Shown one piece after another: positions 1 through 9,647 of a DNA stretch of 64,000 bases. Each line of letters starts with the position of its first letter. Position 1 is the stretch's first letter. This DNA is from Whalleya microplaca (lineage: Eukaryota; Ascomycota; Sordariomycetes; Xylariales; Xylariaceae). Where the stretch lies: NCBI GenBank assembly GCA_022497155.1, contig MU385714.1:1178001-1242000 (forward strand). The letters run 5' to 3'. The notes under the pieces are model-generated. The model did no database searches. It was not told the DNA's origin and saw only the letters and a program-made list of their open reading frames with translations. The position numbers were made by a program, and so were the translations under genes.

Positions 1-1
1 G

Positions 2-700
2 ATTCGCCCTGGGACCATGGATTGGAACGTCGTTGCTAAGATGCGTCTAGCCTTTGCCGTTTTTTCTCAACTGTCTATCGCGCTATTCACTATCATGGTC
101 ATCCAGAATCTACGAACCTCGCACGACCTACGATGGCCATTTTACATGATTTCTAGTACGAGTATTGTGTAAGATACCGTCTTTCAAGATATAGTCGGTA
201 ACTTCAACTAACAGCCTACTAGCATTGCTATGCTCACTGTTGTAAGAACATACAACATTTCGTTAATACGTTCCGGCAACCAACTCGAGTTTCAGATAAT
301 CGCTACAATCCTGGCTGTATTGGAACAGAATCTTGGTATATTCGCCGCGAATATATTGCCTATTGCTTCATTGTGTTCGAAGACCATTCGCCCAATCGGC
401 CAGGCACTGACCGAGGCCGAGAGCGACAGAGACAGAGACATCGATGCTGTATCAATATCAAGCAAAGGATCGAGAAAGCAAATTAATGGATCCGAAGTCC
501 ATGCTGAGAATTCCCCACGAGCTGTCGGCGATGAAGGATTGGTTCACAGGTCGGGTGGGGGCAATTGGCCAATGGGTATTATGAAAACTGTCAGTATCGA
601 GGTGGTCAAGGAGAATGTATCGGGCCTAGAGCATGGAATGGACATATCACAAAGTAGAAGGGTGAGTTCCCAGGAGGACTGGGACAGGTATCTGCAATGA
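2..700 (+). CDS. Rhodopsin-like / PTH11-type integral membrane protein, C-terminal part (5' end outside window)
   Basis: The reading frame is open from base 2, so the gene starts upstream of the window. The first visible exon encodes an arginine-flanked segment and a hydrophobic helix (AFAVFSQLSIALFTIMVI). It runs to a short intron at about 167-214 (donor GTGTAAG, acceptor ACAG; an alternative GTAAGA donor at 169 with a TAG acceptor at 222 also keeps frame). The second exon carries LEFQIIATILAVLEQNLGIF, the last transmembrane helix typical of the fungal rhodopsin-domain family (PF20684, related to PTH11 receptors). A polar cytoplasmic tail of about 110 residues follows to the stop at 698-700. 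These proteins are seven-helix plasma-membrane proteins, some implicated in surface sensing; ligand and function here are unknown. The family call rests only on the last helices. Confidence 0.7.
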
Positions 701-833
701 GCCATCTGTCTATGACGTTCTTTGAGGTCCAACATCACAATTTCAGGGTGCGTTGTATGATAACCAGGTGTATAGATAGATGATACCCTTGGTAGGCACT
801 TTGCCTGCTTGCTGATCCCTATGAAAATCCCGA

Positions 834-1700
834 TCATTTCTTTACCCTTTTTTCACTCCAACATGCCTGACCATCAGCAGATCGGTGAAAGTAAAGAAGG
901 ATCTGGGGCACGATTTGGAGCTTCAACGTCCGTGTCTCACGGTCCCAAGCCTTGATGTCGAAGGTACCACCCCAGTCAGGAATACCAGCCTGGATAAAAT
1001 AGTGAAGGCGACTGATACTGATATAGTTTCTCCTTTGGTATCTATTAAGCTTGTCCTGCTCCTCCTTTGTGAATGGCCGCACCGCGTATCGTGGAAGTGT
1101 TGGTCTGAGATGCGAGATACTGCTGTCTGTACTGTCACCGCAATTGAAACAAAGGCTGATCGGCGCCCCAAACGTGATGTGCAGCGTCTGCAAGTTCTTC
1201 AAGAAATTCAACGTTTGTATGAACCCCGAGAACATGAATCCACCAAAGACAGAGAGATTCTGTATCTTTGCTGCAAAATCTTTGTAGGTCTCGATCTGGC
1301 GAGATAACAGTCTTAAATCGTGAGCAGTAATGTGCAGGATATCTAAGTCCGGCTGGAAGTCTCGACATGCGACTTCGCATCCTGCCACTGATGAATAGCG
1401 TAGTGTAGTATGCGCCTTTGCGAAGTAGCATGCCTCTCTACATACGTGCATGAGTCTCGGATAGCCCGTGTCGACTTTAGGAAGATCCTGTGTAACTGAT
1501 GAGATTTCGTCCGGGAAGGTCAGAATGTGCACTTCCGGTATATCGGTCGGTAGCGCAAAACCCCATATCATTAGCCTGAGCTCCGGGGGAAGGAAGGCGA
1601 AGCGAGGGAATCGGCGTGCTTCAATTGGCGCATACTTGGTCGGTAGGCTGGCGGATGGCTGTTGCTCAGTAGTCGAGTCAGTATTTGGTTGTTCAGCCAT
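834..1700 (-). CDS. 2EXR domain-containing protein
   Basis: A single-exon gene of 288 residues from the ATG at 1700; the frame extends 12 codons upstream, but this Met starts the more usual polar N-terminus. Residues about 31-52 (FPRFAFLPPELRLMIWGFAL) are the signature opening of the fungal 2EXR domain (PF20150), followed by the usual PRLMHVCREA helix and a QPDLDILHI strand. The domain is F-box-like in its LPxELRxxIW helix, but its biochemical role is unknown; it is hugely expanded in Pezizomycotina. No signal peptide or membrane helix is seen. It lies convergent with the truncated membrane-protein gene on its left, with 133 bp between the stops. The family call is firm; function cannot be stated. 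Confidence 0.85.
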   Translation of the reverse strand: MAEQPNTDSTTEQQPSASLPTKYAPIEARRFPRFAFLPPELRLMIWGFALPTDIPEVHILTFPDEISSVTQDLPKVDTGYPRLMHVCREACYFAKAHTTLRYSSVAGCEVACRDFQPDLDILHITAHDLRLLSRQIETYKDFAAKIQNLSVFGGFMFSGFIQTLNFLKNLQTLHITFGAPISLCFNCGDSTDSSISHLRPTLPRYAVRPFTKEEQDKLNRYQRRNYISISRLHYFIQAGIPDWGGTFDIKAWDRETRTLKLQIVPQILLYFHRSADGQACWSEKRVKK

Positions 1701-2692
1701 GATGACAGTGAGGCATGAACGGTCAAAGTCGAACAAGCTTTATTCGCAATTCCGAGTTCTGTAAGTGGTGTCTTGCGAAATAATAATATCCTTGTCAAGT
1801 ACCGCACTAAATCATCTGTGGCAATCCGACAAGAACACAGACTGGAGGCTTGAGCCGAGGATTTACCGCACGCTAGACCTATTCCAATTGGCCTTGTGAC
1901 ACACTGTAGTAGCAGCTGTCCACCCAATTGTGAAGTACCTAGTTTAAGCGTCTTGCATACAAAACAAGGGGGATTTATTCCGTAGCTAGGTAGCTAGCTT
2001 ACCTAGGTGTTCATTTCTCCATGATCATGAATTCACCTTTTGGGCCTCTTACTATCTACCTGTAACACACAATTACATATTTAAGTTGTAGATTTCATTG
2101 TCGGTACGGATTTCCTACTGGCTAATGATTAAGGTAGGCAATTGCTACCTATGTAGTTTGTGTGTATGTATGTACATGTATAGCGCTTGCTCAGCTATAA
2201 TCCAGCGGCTAATTACTACCTATTAGGTACCTAGGTTTAGAGCGTATGGCGCTATAGCTTTAGTGGGTATAAAAGGCTACAGTATGTAGTGTTTGTTTGC
2301 ACCAACCCCTCCTGTCACATCTATGCTGTCACAAGGGCAGACAACTTCAATGTTCTTCCAACTTACAGCCACTTACAGAGCCTTGAGGTGTTTTGTTCTC
2401 ACTGTGTTGTCAGAAATGTGTCCTGGGCAGCGCACATATATATGAATATGCATGAATAGTAATGTAAACAAAACAGAGCGTAGTCAAAGATGGGGTCGAG
2501 CCCTACAATGTAAACTTACAAACACTGAAATTGATGACCAGCTCGTGGGAGATGCTTCATATTCTCTACTGAGGCGGAATCATTATGTTCTAGAATTGTA
2601 TCCTAGGCTTTGGCTTAATTATTGATCGCAAGATACAGTCAAAAGACCCCTTTGCTCGCTCGCTCCTTACCTGTCGCAAGTCGGCGAAGCTT
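1701..2692. other. Intergenic, no gene seen
   Basis: About 1 kb between two minus-strand genes. No convincing coding frame. It holds two copies of the palindrome ACCTAGGT (2001-2008 and 2229-2236) within short CTAGG/TAGCT-rich tracts, and a TATA-like AT-rich stretch near 2265-2275. Confidence 0.6.
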
Positions 2693-3355
2693 TCAATCGG
2701 CTGAATCTCTGCTCGCCTCATCATCTCCATGCAGTCCTGTCCATGGGGTTCTCCAAGCATCCGGCAACCGCATCCCCATTTGGATCTCCCACAGCACGCG
2801 GTCAAATCGGCCAGCCTTTAGGGCTTCCGAGTCCCCAGCATACATGAAGGTATTGCCATACACTTCTAACGGCTCCTTGCCATCGTCAAATTGGATCTTG
2901 CAGGGATGTAGCTTATAGGCATTCGTCTCGTATCGCGCTAGCTTATACTCGTGCTCAATAGATTGGACCTCGTAACCATATCCAGATACTTTCTCGCCGG
3001 TGTCACCGTCAATGAGAGCCGGATATTGACCCCACGAGGAAAGAGAATATCCTACAATTGTAGCAGGTCTTAATGATGGCTCTTCTTCGATATCAAGCAC
3101 ATGCTTCAAGATCTCAGGCTTGGTGAGAGTGCCATAAAAGAAGTACCATATCGGACCAGACGGCTTATCTGGCATTGGCACATCGACAGCCGTTTCCATG
3201 AAGTCAGGTCCCGCCGCCTCAAGTGATGCAAGATATGCCGATGGCTTTTCTGCACGAGGTTTGGGATTATGTGAATTTTGTGGTGGTGGTGGTGGTGGTG
3301 GTAGTGGTGGAGGAGTCGGAGGGCGATTCCCTGGAGGATGCATCTCGTTGGCCAT
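2693..3355 (-). CDS. Gamma-glutamylcyclotransferase-like (AIG2/GGCT fold) protein
   Basis: A single-exon gene of 220 residues. The start is the ATG at 3355; the open frame begins two codons earlier at a GTG. A proline-rich N-terminus of about 25 residues (encoded by a GGT-repeat tract on the plus strand, 3280-3315) precedes a GGCT-like domain. Visible hallmarks are the phosphate/backbone-binding loop FFYGTLTKPEIL at residues about 72-83 and the candidate catalytic glutamate in ARYETNAYKL (about residue 143), followed by a beta-rich C-terminus with YGNTFMYAG. Members release 5-oxoproline from gamma-glutamyl amines or peptides, although many plant and fungal AIG2-like proteins are untested. The gene is transcribed divergently from an amidoligase gene 717 bp away, a pairing known from bacteria. 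No signal peptide, so probably cytosolic. Confidence 0.85.
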   Translation of the reverse strand: MANEMHPPGNRPPTPPPLPPPPPPPQNSHNPKPRAEKPSAYLASLEAAGPDFMETAVDVPMPDKPSGPIWYFFYGTLTKPEILKHVLDIEEEPSLRPATIVGYSLSSWGQYPALIDGDTGEKVSGYGYEVQSIEHEYKLARYETNAYKLHPCKIQFDDGKEPLEVYGNTFMYAGDSEALKAGRFDRVLWEIQMGMRLPDAWRTPWTGLHGDDEASRDSAD

Positions 3356-4072
3356 GCTCACCTACGGGAAGTTGTGGATGAATGTGCAGGCTATGTTTCT
3401 GATGTCTTTGGTACCCGAGATCATTCACACTTTAGGATTAAATAAATATAAATTGTCTCACGACAGACAACTGGTTGATGTTCTCCGTAAATTGAGCGTG
3501 TCGCAATTAGGCGCTGAGGCTCCGTAATTAGGCAGCGCTAGCAGCCCTGGCGCTTAAAACGACCGCCAAGAATAGATACTTGTAGATGCTGAATACAACA
3601 GTTACAAGAAAATCGCATGGTCAACCTCATCATTCGCTAGTTTGCACTGGAAACGACATAGATTTTACAATGATTTGGCCACGATGGCACAGCTTCATCT
3701 TTCTGACTAATAACATGTCGCTCAAGGCGCTTGTTGGCCGTGTTGGCCTCTTCACATACAATGCCTAGAGGGCATCATCCATAGACAATTTTCATTGGGG
3801 GCCAACACAGATTATTGAAGGATGCAATGGCTGTGCTACAGACCACCACGAGGGCCTCGGCGGCTATCAGTACATGCACTCACACTTGGCCAACATGATG
3901 AGTAGTAAGGCTATGAAGGACGATTCTCAGGAGCCCTGCGTATAAGAAGGCGATGTGTCAAAGCTTATGTCTTTAACTGTTCACAGCCTTCAAAGATAGA
4001 CAATGCTATTAGAGGCAACGGCTGGACATAAATAGGTTTTGTCGAAATAGTTATATTTGATGAGTTTTCCCA
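3356..4072. promoter_or_regulatory. Shared intergenic region of the divergent cyclotransferase/amidoligase pair
   Basis: A 717-bp spacer between the two divergent start codons, so it must contain both promoters. AT-rich stretches occur near 3438-3455 (ATAAATATAAATT) on the cyclotransferase side and near 4050-4058 (TTATATTTG) just upstream of the amidoligase start. No specific operator was recognised; the promoter role is inferred from gene orientation. Confidence 0.5.
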
Positions 4073-5303
4073 ATGGGTCTTTTTTCCAAAAAAGCCTCAA
4101 GGTCAGGGGGAGGTGCTCCGGCTGCACCTCCACCACCTCCGCCGCCTCCCGTTCCTGTGCACCAAACTCCGGCTTCGACCGTTTTAGCTACTTCCCAGCC
4201 GGCGCTTCCTCAAGTCCCCCGAGGGACAATCGGAATTGGGATCGAGACGGAGTTCAAACTCAGATATCGTGACACCAAACGCGTGAATAGTTCCTTTAGA
4301 ACCTTTGCTAGATCTATGGCCTTTGAACATAATCAGGCAGTCCAGGCCACCATCCCACGTATGGAAAGTCTGGTGCAGAATCTGGTAGATGGTCCGCCAC
4401 ATATGTCGTGGAAGCTTGTCCATGATCCTACTTGTGAGACCTATGCCTCGCCCTGTAAGAAAACCGAGTTCCCAGATCCAAGTCCTGTCTAATCAAATAG
4501 TAGGGGGGATCGAGATGGTCTCACCTATCTTTCGTCTGACGCGCGGCTCTGGGTGGAGGACGGCCATACAAGCAACTTGGAAGTTTATACAGACTAATTA
4601 CGTCGTTATGGCAGATACCACATGCAGTACCCACGTGCACATGTCAATCGCAGAAAACTATTCGGCTTCTCAACTGAAGCGTCTCGCTCAAGCTATCATC
4701 TATTTCGAACCAGCATTTGAAGCTTTGCTGCCGTCGGATCGTCGAGGGAACGAATACGCAAGGAGTAATTGGATTGACAACCATCATTTCGGTTACAAGA
4801 GGCTCTCAAGGGCCGACTCTATTGCTCTCCTGGAGCGATGCTACACCATTGACGAGGTCATCAACTTGATGAACCCGGAAGGATCACGCTACTTTGGTTG
4901 GAATTTTCAGGCCATCAAGAAATATAAAACCGTTGAATTTCGTCGCGGGGCGGCAAGTACTTCTGTCGATGATGTTTTCCTCTGGGTCGAGGTGGCTACC
5001 TCCTTTTTGCGAGCATCTCTTAAGATGACATCTGCCGATTCCTTGCGAGGTTTTGCCCCGAACATGGGCGGCTTCAGATCCTTCTTGGCTCAAGGAATCA
5101 ACGATATACCAGGTATAGGCGATTCTCGCTACTTACAGCGTCTCTTTGCAGGAAGGAAGCCCGATGAGAGATTGGAGCCTAAGCCCGTTGGAAAGCTTTC
5201 CCCAGAGAAGCGGAAGAAGCTCGAAAAGAAAATATACCTGGACTCGAGGAGCAATCCAATGCTGGACAACATGGGAGTTGCTCAAAGTAGCGGGATAATT
5301 TGA
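4073..5303 (+). CDS. Putative amidoligase (glutamine-synthetase-like fold, Amidoligase_2 family)
   Basis: Two exons, 4073-4454 and 4501-5303. The 46-bp intron has donor GTAAGA and acceptor ATAG and splices in phase 1, giving 394 residues. A proline-rich N-terminus (residues 19-28) precedes the catalytic domain. GIGIETEF (54-61) is the first metal/ATP-binding strand, with its acidic pair. The splice junction creates SPLGGIEMVSP (126-136), the conserved ElvSP strand. Next come CSTHVHMS with the paired histidines and KTVEFRRGAAS with the substrate-binding arginine. These motifs match PF12224, predicted ATP-dependent ligases that join an amino group to a carboxylate such as a glutamate side chain; the substrate is unknown. 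A basic KLSPEKRKKLEKK segment closes the protein. The divergent neighbour is a gamma-glutamylcyclotransferase-like gene. No signal peptide is seen. Confidence 0.85.
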
Positions 5304-6220
5304 TATGCGTGTACATTTGAATCGGGTTTCAACTTAATCTAATTACAATACGAGGCCTCTGTTAGAATTTATGGGTTAGCTACTGCAACCGAAATCTATG
5401 TATTCACCCAACTTTCTCTAGCCAGTATTCTAGCGAGAAGAGTCAACTAATTGATGGGGACCTACCACGGCTGTCTTATCTTCCCCTTGGTGTAAATGCT
5501 CTGGGCCTTTTCTTGCTATGGTATGAGGTCTCCTTAAGATACATTCGTGATGCCTTCCGAGCCCCGTTTAAAAGCATCTTGTTAAACCCATCCAAGCCCT
5601 AACACTCTACAAAAACTATATATTCTGTTTCATTGCTAGCCTGAAACGCATTGAACTCTTACTTGGTCCCATCTTCATTGTTATGGAGATTAGCGTACGC
5701 CTGGGTTGGCAGGTCTATTGTTGGTCCCTGTGGCTTGACTTTCGATAATAACCCTAGGCGGCTAATCAATTACTGGTAGCATTACTAACCCCGCGAGACT
5801 TGAGGCGAAATGGAAGGACTAGAGCTACCTACTTCAAGGTATTAGTAGCGTAAGCAACCTGAAATCCGAAGCTCAGTTTCAAAAGTGTAAAATCCTGATG
5901 GCATGAAGCGAAATAGCTAGCGTTACCTCATAAAAGCAGAGTGCCTATCCACTGAGGAGCAACAAACTCCATATACCACCAATAATGAATATTACTGGTG
6001 ACTGAGTCAAGTTCTTGGAACTAATAAATTTAAGCTTAGACCAAACACCATGAAGCTCTCTACTATGACTGGATGATAAGCTGCTTGAGGTAGTAATTGG
6101 GCGATATATCGAAGGTTATTTGTCAAGTTGAGCCCAGCATCCCTTCTCTTAGGCTGAAATTCCAGATCCAGCGGCCAGCAGTGTCTTTTCCTCATTCCGC
6201 AGTACGTCTCAATGCAACCC
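5304..6220. other. Intergenic, 3' side of two convergent genes
   Basis: About 0.9 kb between the amidoligase stop and the stop of the minus-strand S51 gene. Only short, low-quality frames; nothing recognised. Confidence 0.6.
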
Positions 6221-7072
6221 TCAGACTACTACCTTGCGAGTTCCAAGGTCGTACTTATCGCCATCCTTCAGAAAATAAAATATAGATGAACTATCTGGGA
6301 GATTCTTCAAGTCGCTTCCCTCACGCGACCAGAAACCACCGTCGTAAACAATAACGTAGCTGGGACCGAATACTTCCGCATCGTTCTTTGATACGATAAA
6401 GGCTGTTGCCTCATCGATACTAATTCCAAGAAGTTCGGGTCTAGCCTTCAAAATATCGAACATATCGAATTGACGGTTGCGCACCAGCACATGCTGATCG
6501 ACCGCGGTATTCTGCACGAAGCCAAAGCCTTCCTGATGGTCACCCACCAGTATCTGGTTGTTTGCCGTGTCGCCGCGTGCCAGGAAACTCCCCTGGATCG
6601 ATGCCCCTGCCGAACTCCCTCCAATGACGCCGTTGCGACTCAGCACCTCGTGGAACAGAGTCTCGCTGAGAGTGTTGGCATACGCATCGACCAGTCGCCA
6701 TTGGCGTCCGCCGCCAAACCAGACTGCCTTGGCATCTCTCAACGGAGCTGCGAACTCCTCGGTATCGGCAACCGCTGGGTCATAAGTGTGAAGCACCGTG
6801 ACATTCTTGGCGCCAAGTCTCCGGAATGTGCCCGCTGATGCGGCATCGTCGTCGTAGGACTCACTGCCTTCGGCCGTGGGGATGGTGACGATAGGGGCAT
6901 CCGGTCCTCCAGCAAGGTCTATTATGCGCTCGAAGATAGCGTCACCGGCCGCGCCTCCGCCAACGATTACGAGGGTGCCATTCTCAGGCCCTACATAGGA
7001 TGAACGTATAGCTGGCCCTGCCGAAGTGAGGGCAGCCAGACCTAGGATCGAGATCAAAATGAGGGATCTCAT
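6221..7072 (-). CDS. Secreted cyanophycinase-like serine peptidase (family S51)
   Basis: A single-exon gene of 283 residues from the ATG at 7072; the open frame starts three codons earlier at a TTG. Residues 1-19 (MRSLILISILGLAALTSAG) form a clear signal peptide. The mature domain has the class-I glutaminase-like S51 fold: LVIVGGGAAGD near residues 34-44, VWFGGGRQWRL near 118-127, and the nucleophile elbow IGGSSAGAS with the catalytic serine at about 154. S51 enzymes are dipeptidase E (Asp-X) and cyanophycinase (beta-Asp-Arg isopeptide); the GGRQ and GGSSAGA motifs fit the cyanophycinase branch better. The fungal substrate is unknown and cyanophycin itself is not expected. It lies 0.9 kb from the amidoligase gene in convergent orientation. 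A TATA element lies about 80 bp upstream of the start. Confidence 0.85.
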   Translation of the reverse strand: MRSLILISILGLAALTSAGPAIRSSYVGPENGTLVIVGGGAAGDAIFERIIDLAGGPDAPIVTIPTAEGSESYDDDAASAGTFRRLGAKNVTVLHTYDPAVADTEEFAAPLRDAKAVWFGGGRQWRLVDAYANTLSETLFHEVLSRNGVIGGSSAGASIQGSFLARGDTANNQILVGDHQEGFGFVQNTAVDQHVLVRNRQFDMFDILKARPELLGISIDEATAFIVSKNDAEVFGPSYVIVYDGGFWSREGSDLKNLPDSSSIFYFLKDGDKYDLGTRKVVV

Positions 7073-7152
7073 CTTGAACAATTGACGCGCTTGGTATGGG
7101 AGAGCACGATAATGACAGTTAAGTGCAAGCTGGATTCAAGACTTGAGATATC

Positions 7153-7160
7153 TTTATATA
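7153..7160 (-). promoter_or_regulatory. TATA box candidate of the S51 peptidase gene
   Basis: TATATAAA on the minus strand, about 81 bp upstream of the ATG at 7072. Spacing and sequence suit a fungal TATA element; there is no experimental support. Confidence 0.45.
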
Positions 7161-8225
7161 TCTCTTCGACTTTTAGATGCCACGCAGCCAGGTGTTAAAG
7201 AAACATCCGAACCTTTCCCCACCCTCTTAGATCAAATTAACGATACCTTCCTATTTGATCTTGATCTTGGCCGTAACAACCAACCGGATTGTTCAGCGTG
7301 ATGTCGTGCATTCAAGAAGTTATATCGCCATTCATTGCGCATAACTGCAAACCGATTGCACCTTGACCACCTTCAAGAGCTTCGTGGAACAGTAGGGAAA
7401 GAGATAATTTGCGAATGATTGAATGAGTACCACCTCCCAATATTGTAATTGATACTAGAGAAAGGATGCATGACTACTACATATGAGCTGTCACCAGTCT
7501 TGCTATTATGACAGTCATAGTAGCGACTAGGTGCATGGAATAGTCTGACATACTAGTCAACAACGACTTCACACGCTCACGCATGCATTCCAAGTTCTTG
7601 AGCAGAACTTGGAGAAGGTTAGCATCAAGCCCGCCGGCTACCAATGATATATCGAGGTAGAACTCAACCTCCTCAAAGTGCTGTAAGCGTCAGGGTGTCG
7701 CTAGCAATGAGTGCAATGTGACTACATTGCAGAGGTGTTGTTGTCTGCTTATACGGTTTCCTTGCTTCATTGGCCTAAAGTTCAGGCATTAGTTTATTAA
7801 CCTAGGTCTTCTTTTCCCAATGTCAATATCAACATCGACTTTGCGTGGCCTTGCATAGATGAGTCTAATGCAGGAAGTGAAGTTTAATTCGTCGAGGATT
7901 ACGTGCACACGTATCGTCAATGATAAACAAGACTAGGGCTACTTGGGATATACCTAGTTTAGAGTAAAGAAATTATGAGCATTCAAGATACCATTGATTA
8001 TTCTTTTCGTCTTCCGGGCTCCTTTCCTTAGCTGACAACTAATAAACGAAAGGTACATGTTCCTACAGTACATATGTAAGTCCCAAGGCCGCGCAGACAC
8101 CAATTGCCGCTAAAACCATAATTCAATCAGGCGGAATGAAACCGAATGTTCAGACGCGACTGTAAATGAGTACCTACATAGAGCGAATACCAATAACGCT
8201 GTTAGGAACCGAACCTAACTCGCTC

Positions 8226-8233
8226 TATATATA
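8226..8233 (+). promoter_or_regulatory. TATA box candidate of the second 2EXR gene
   Basis: TATATATA, about 225 bp upstream of the ATG at 8458. It is followed by a pyrimidine-rich leader, as is common in filamentous fungi. Confidence 0.4.
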
Positions 8234-8457
8234 GCCACACAACTCCTGGAGGTCTGGTCAAACTCAGCATCGGCCAACTTCATTCCTTAATATATATTCT
8301 CCCTTTCAATATTTGTACGTTTCACACTTGGGAAGCACACAGCATAACCTACTATATCTCAACTGTCAGCTCGCTTACTAGTCGCCTGCCCGAGAAATAC
8401 AAGGAACTAGAAAGCTGAATTGTCCGAACTTACATTACGCGATCAATTGGGACCACC

Positions 8458-9180
8458 ATGTCGTCATTTGGTCAATTCACCAGACTCCCCTTGAAGCTCC
8501 AGTGGATGATCTGGGAGGTTGCATCGCAGGACACTGAGCCAGGAATATGCATCTCCAAAGAGAGCGCAGAGGGGGTTCTCTTGAGGGTGTTTTACAAACT
8601 ACCTACTGTGTTTCACGCCTGTCGCGACTCTCGCGCGGTGGCACGCCGATACGTTCGGCACTTTGAGCTCGATGACGGCGCATGCTTTGGGGCGCACCGA
8701 TGCTATCAACCAGACCGAGACATCCTGTATCTAAGCCTTCAGAACTTCATGAACTTCCCCGACGAATTTCCTCCGATTTGGCACCAAGGCGCTAAGGCTC
8801 GTCATCTGGCCATGGGAACTCCTGAAGAGTATGATCATAGCCTTTTCCAATGGGAAGCCTTCAGGGAGCGGCTGGAAGAACTTCCCAACTTGCGAAAGGT
8901 GACAATGGTCACAGAAGGTGATGGCAGCTGTCTTTCTAGACTTGGCTTCTGGTATCGGCTTGAGGATATCAACGACGATGAAACGGTTCGGTCAATGTCT
9001 TTAATGGCGGAGTCTTTGCGACGACATACTGTTGTGGAAAAAACGGACGATCTGAAGAAGCTGCAACTTGATCTTGGGGGTGGAAAACTCCTAATTGAGA
9101 TGGATGAAAAGGACCTAGTCGAATACGGGACTGGCTTTGACGTGGAGGAATTGTATGCCAAACAGATATCTGGCCAGTGA
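8458..9180 (+). CDS. 2EXR domain-containing protein
   Basis: A single-exon gene of 240 residues. It starts MSSFGQFTRLPLKLQWMIWEVA, a slightly divergent form of the 2EXR opening helix (usually LPxELRxxIW). It continues with the conserved TVFHACRDSRAVARR helix and a YQPDRDILYL strand, which together mark PF20150. A charged C-terminal part with a DLKKLQLDLGG segment follows. No signal peptide or membrane helix. Unlike most relatives, LKLQ replaces the ELR of the helix. Role unknown. It is the second 2EXR gene in 8 kb, on the other side of the amidoligase/cyclotransferase/S51 group from the first. Confidence 0.85.
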   Translation: MSSFGQFTRLPLKLQWMIWEVASQDTEPGICISKESAEGVLLRVFYKLPTVFHACRDSRAVARRYVRHFELDDGACFGAHRCYQPDRDILYLSLQNFMNFPDEFPPIWHQGAKARHLAMGTPEEYDHSLFQWEAFRERLEELPNLRKVTMVTEGDGSCLSRLGFWYRLEDINDDETVRSMSLMAESLRRHTVVEKTDDLKKLQLDLGGGKLLIEMDEKDLVEYGTGFDVEELYAKQISGQ

Positions 9181-9647
9181 TCATCGACGTTCATGTCCGT
9201 CATCCCTCAAAGTGACTATTCATTGCACTTTTGAAAAAATCTCCCACGGAAGAGACTTCTGCACATACTTCCTAATTGAAGCAGGTTATGTAAGATTCAA
9301 TATTGGTATCAATTGATAGGCACTACTGCGAGGATTACCCCAATTGACTTCAGCGACGTCGTATCTCCAAACCTAATCTGGACGTGAGCCCGCGTGATCA
9401 ATTGTATGTACATGTATCAAGCCTAGGTATCTACACCAGCTTAATAAGTTAGTAAGTTAGGCCCCTGTTCGCTTCCCCTCCAATTTAGTGTAAGATAGGG
9501 TAGTTATCTAATCTGTATACATTCCCGTTCCTTGCTGATAGTGAACACGCCCCCTCCCCACATTGATCACCGTTGCATTCTGCCACCCGGTTAGCTGGGT
9601 ACAAGGAGTTGATAAGGTGTTTAATAAAATGACCACGCGATCCCATC
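9181..9647. other. Intergenic, 5' region of the sugar transporter
   Basis: 467 bp, with TTAGTAAGTTAG-type short repeats near 9447-9460 and a C-rich tract (9548-9560). No gene seen; it presumably includes the transporter promoter. Confidence 0.5.

Larger units (their letters stand above)
7073..8457. other. Intergenic between divergent S51 and 2EXR genes
   Basis: About 1.4 kb with two TATA candidates (one per flanking gene) and one ACCTAGGT palindrome at 7800-7807. No coding frame was supported. Confidence 0.6.
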
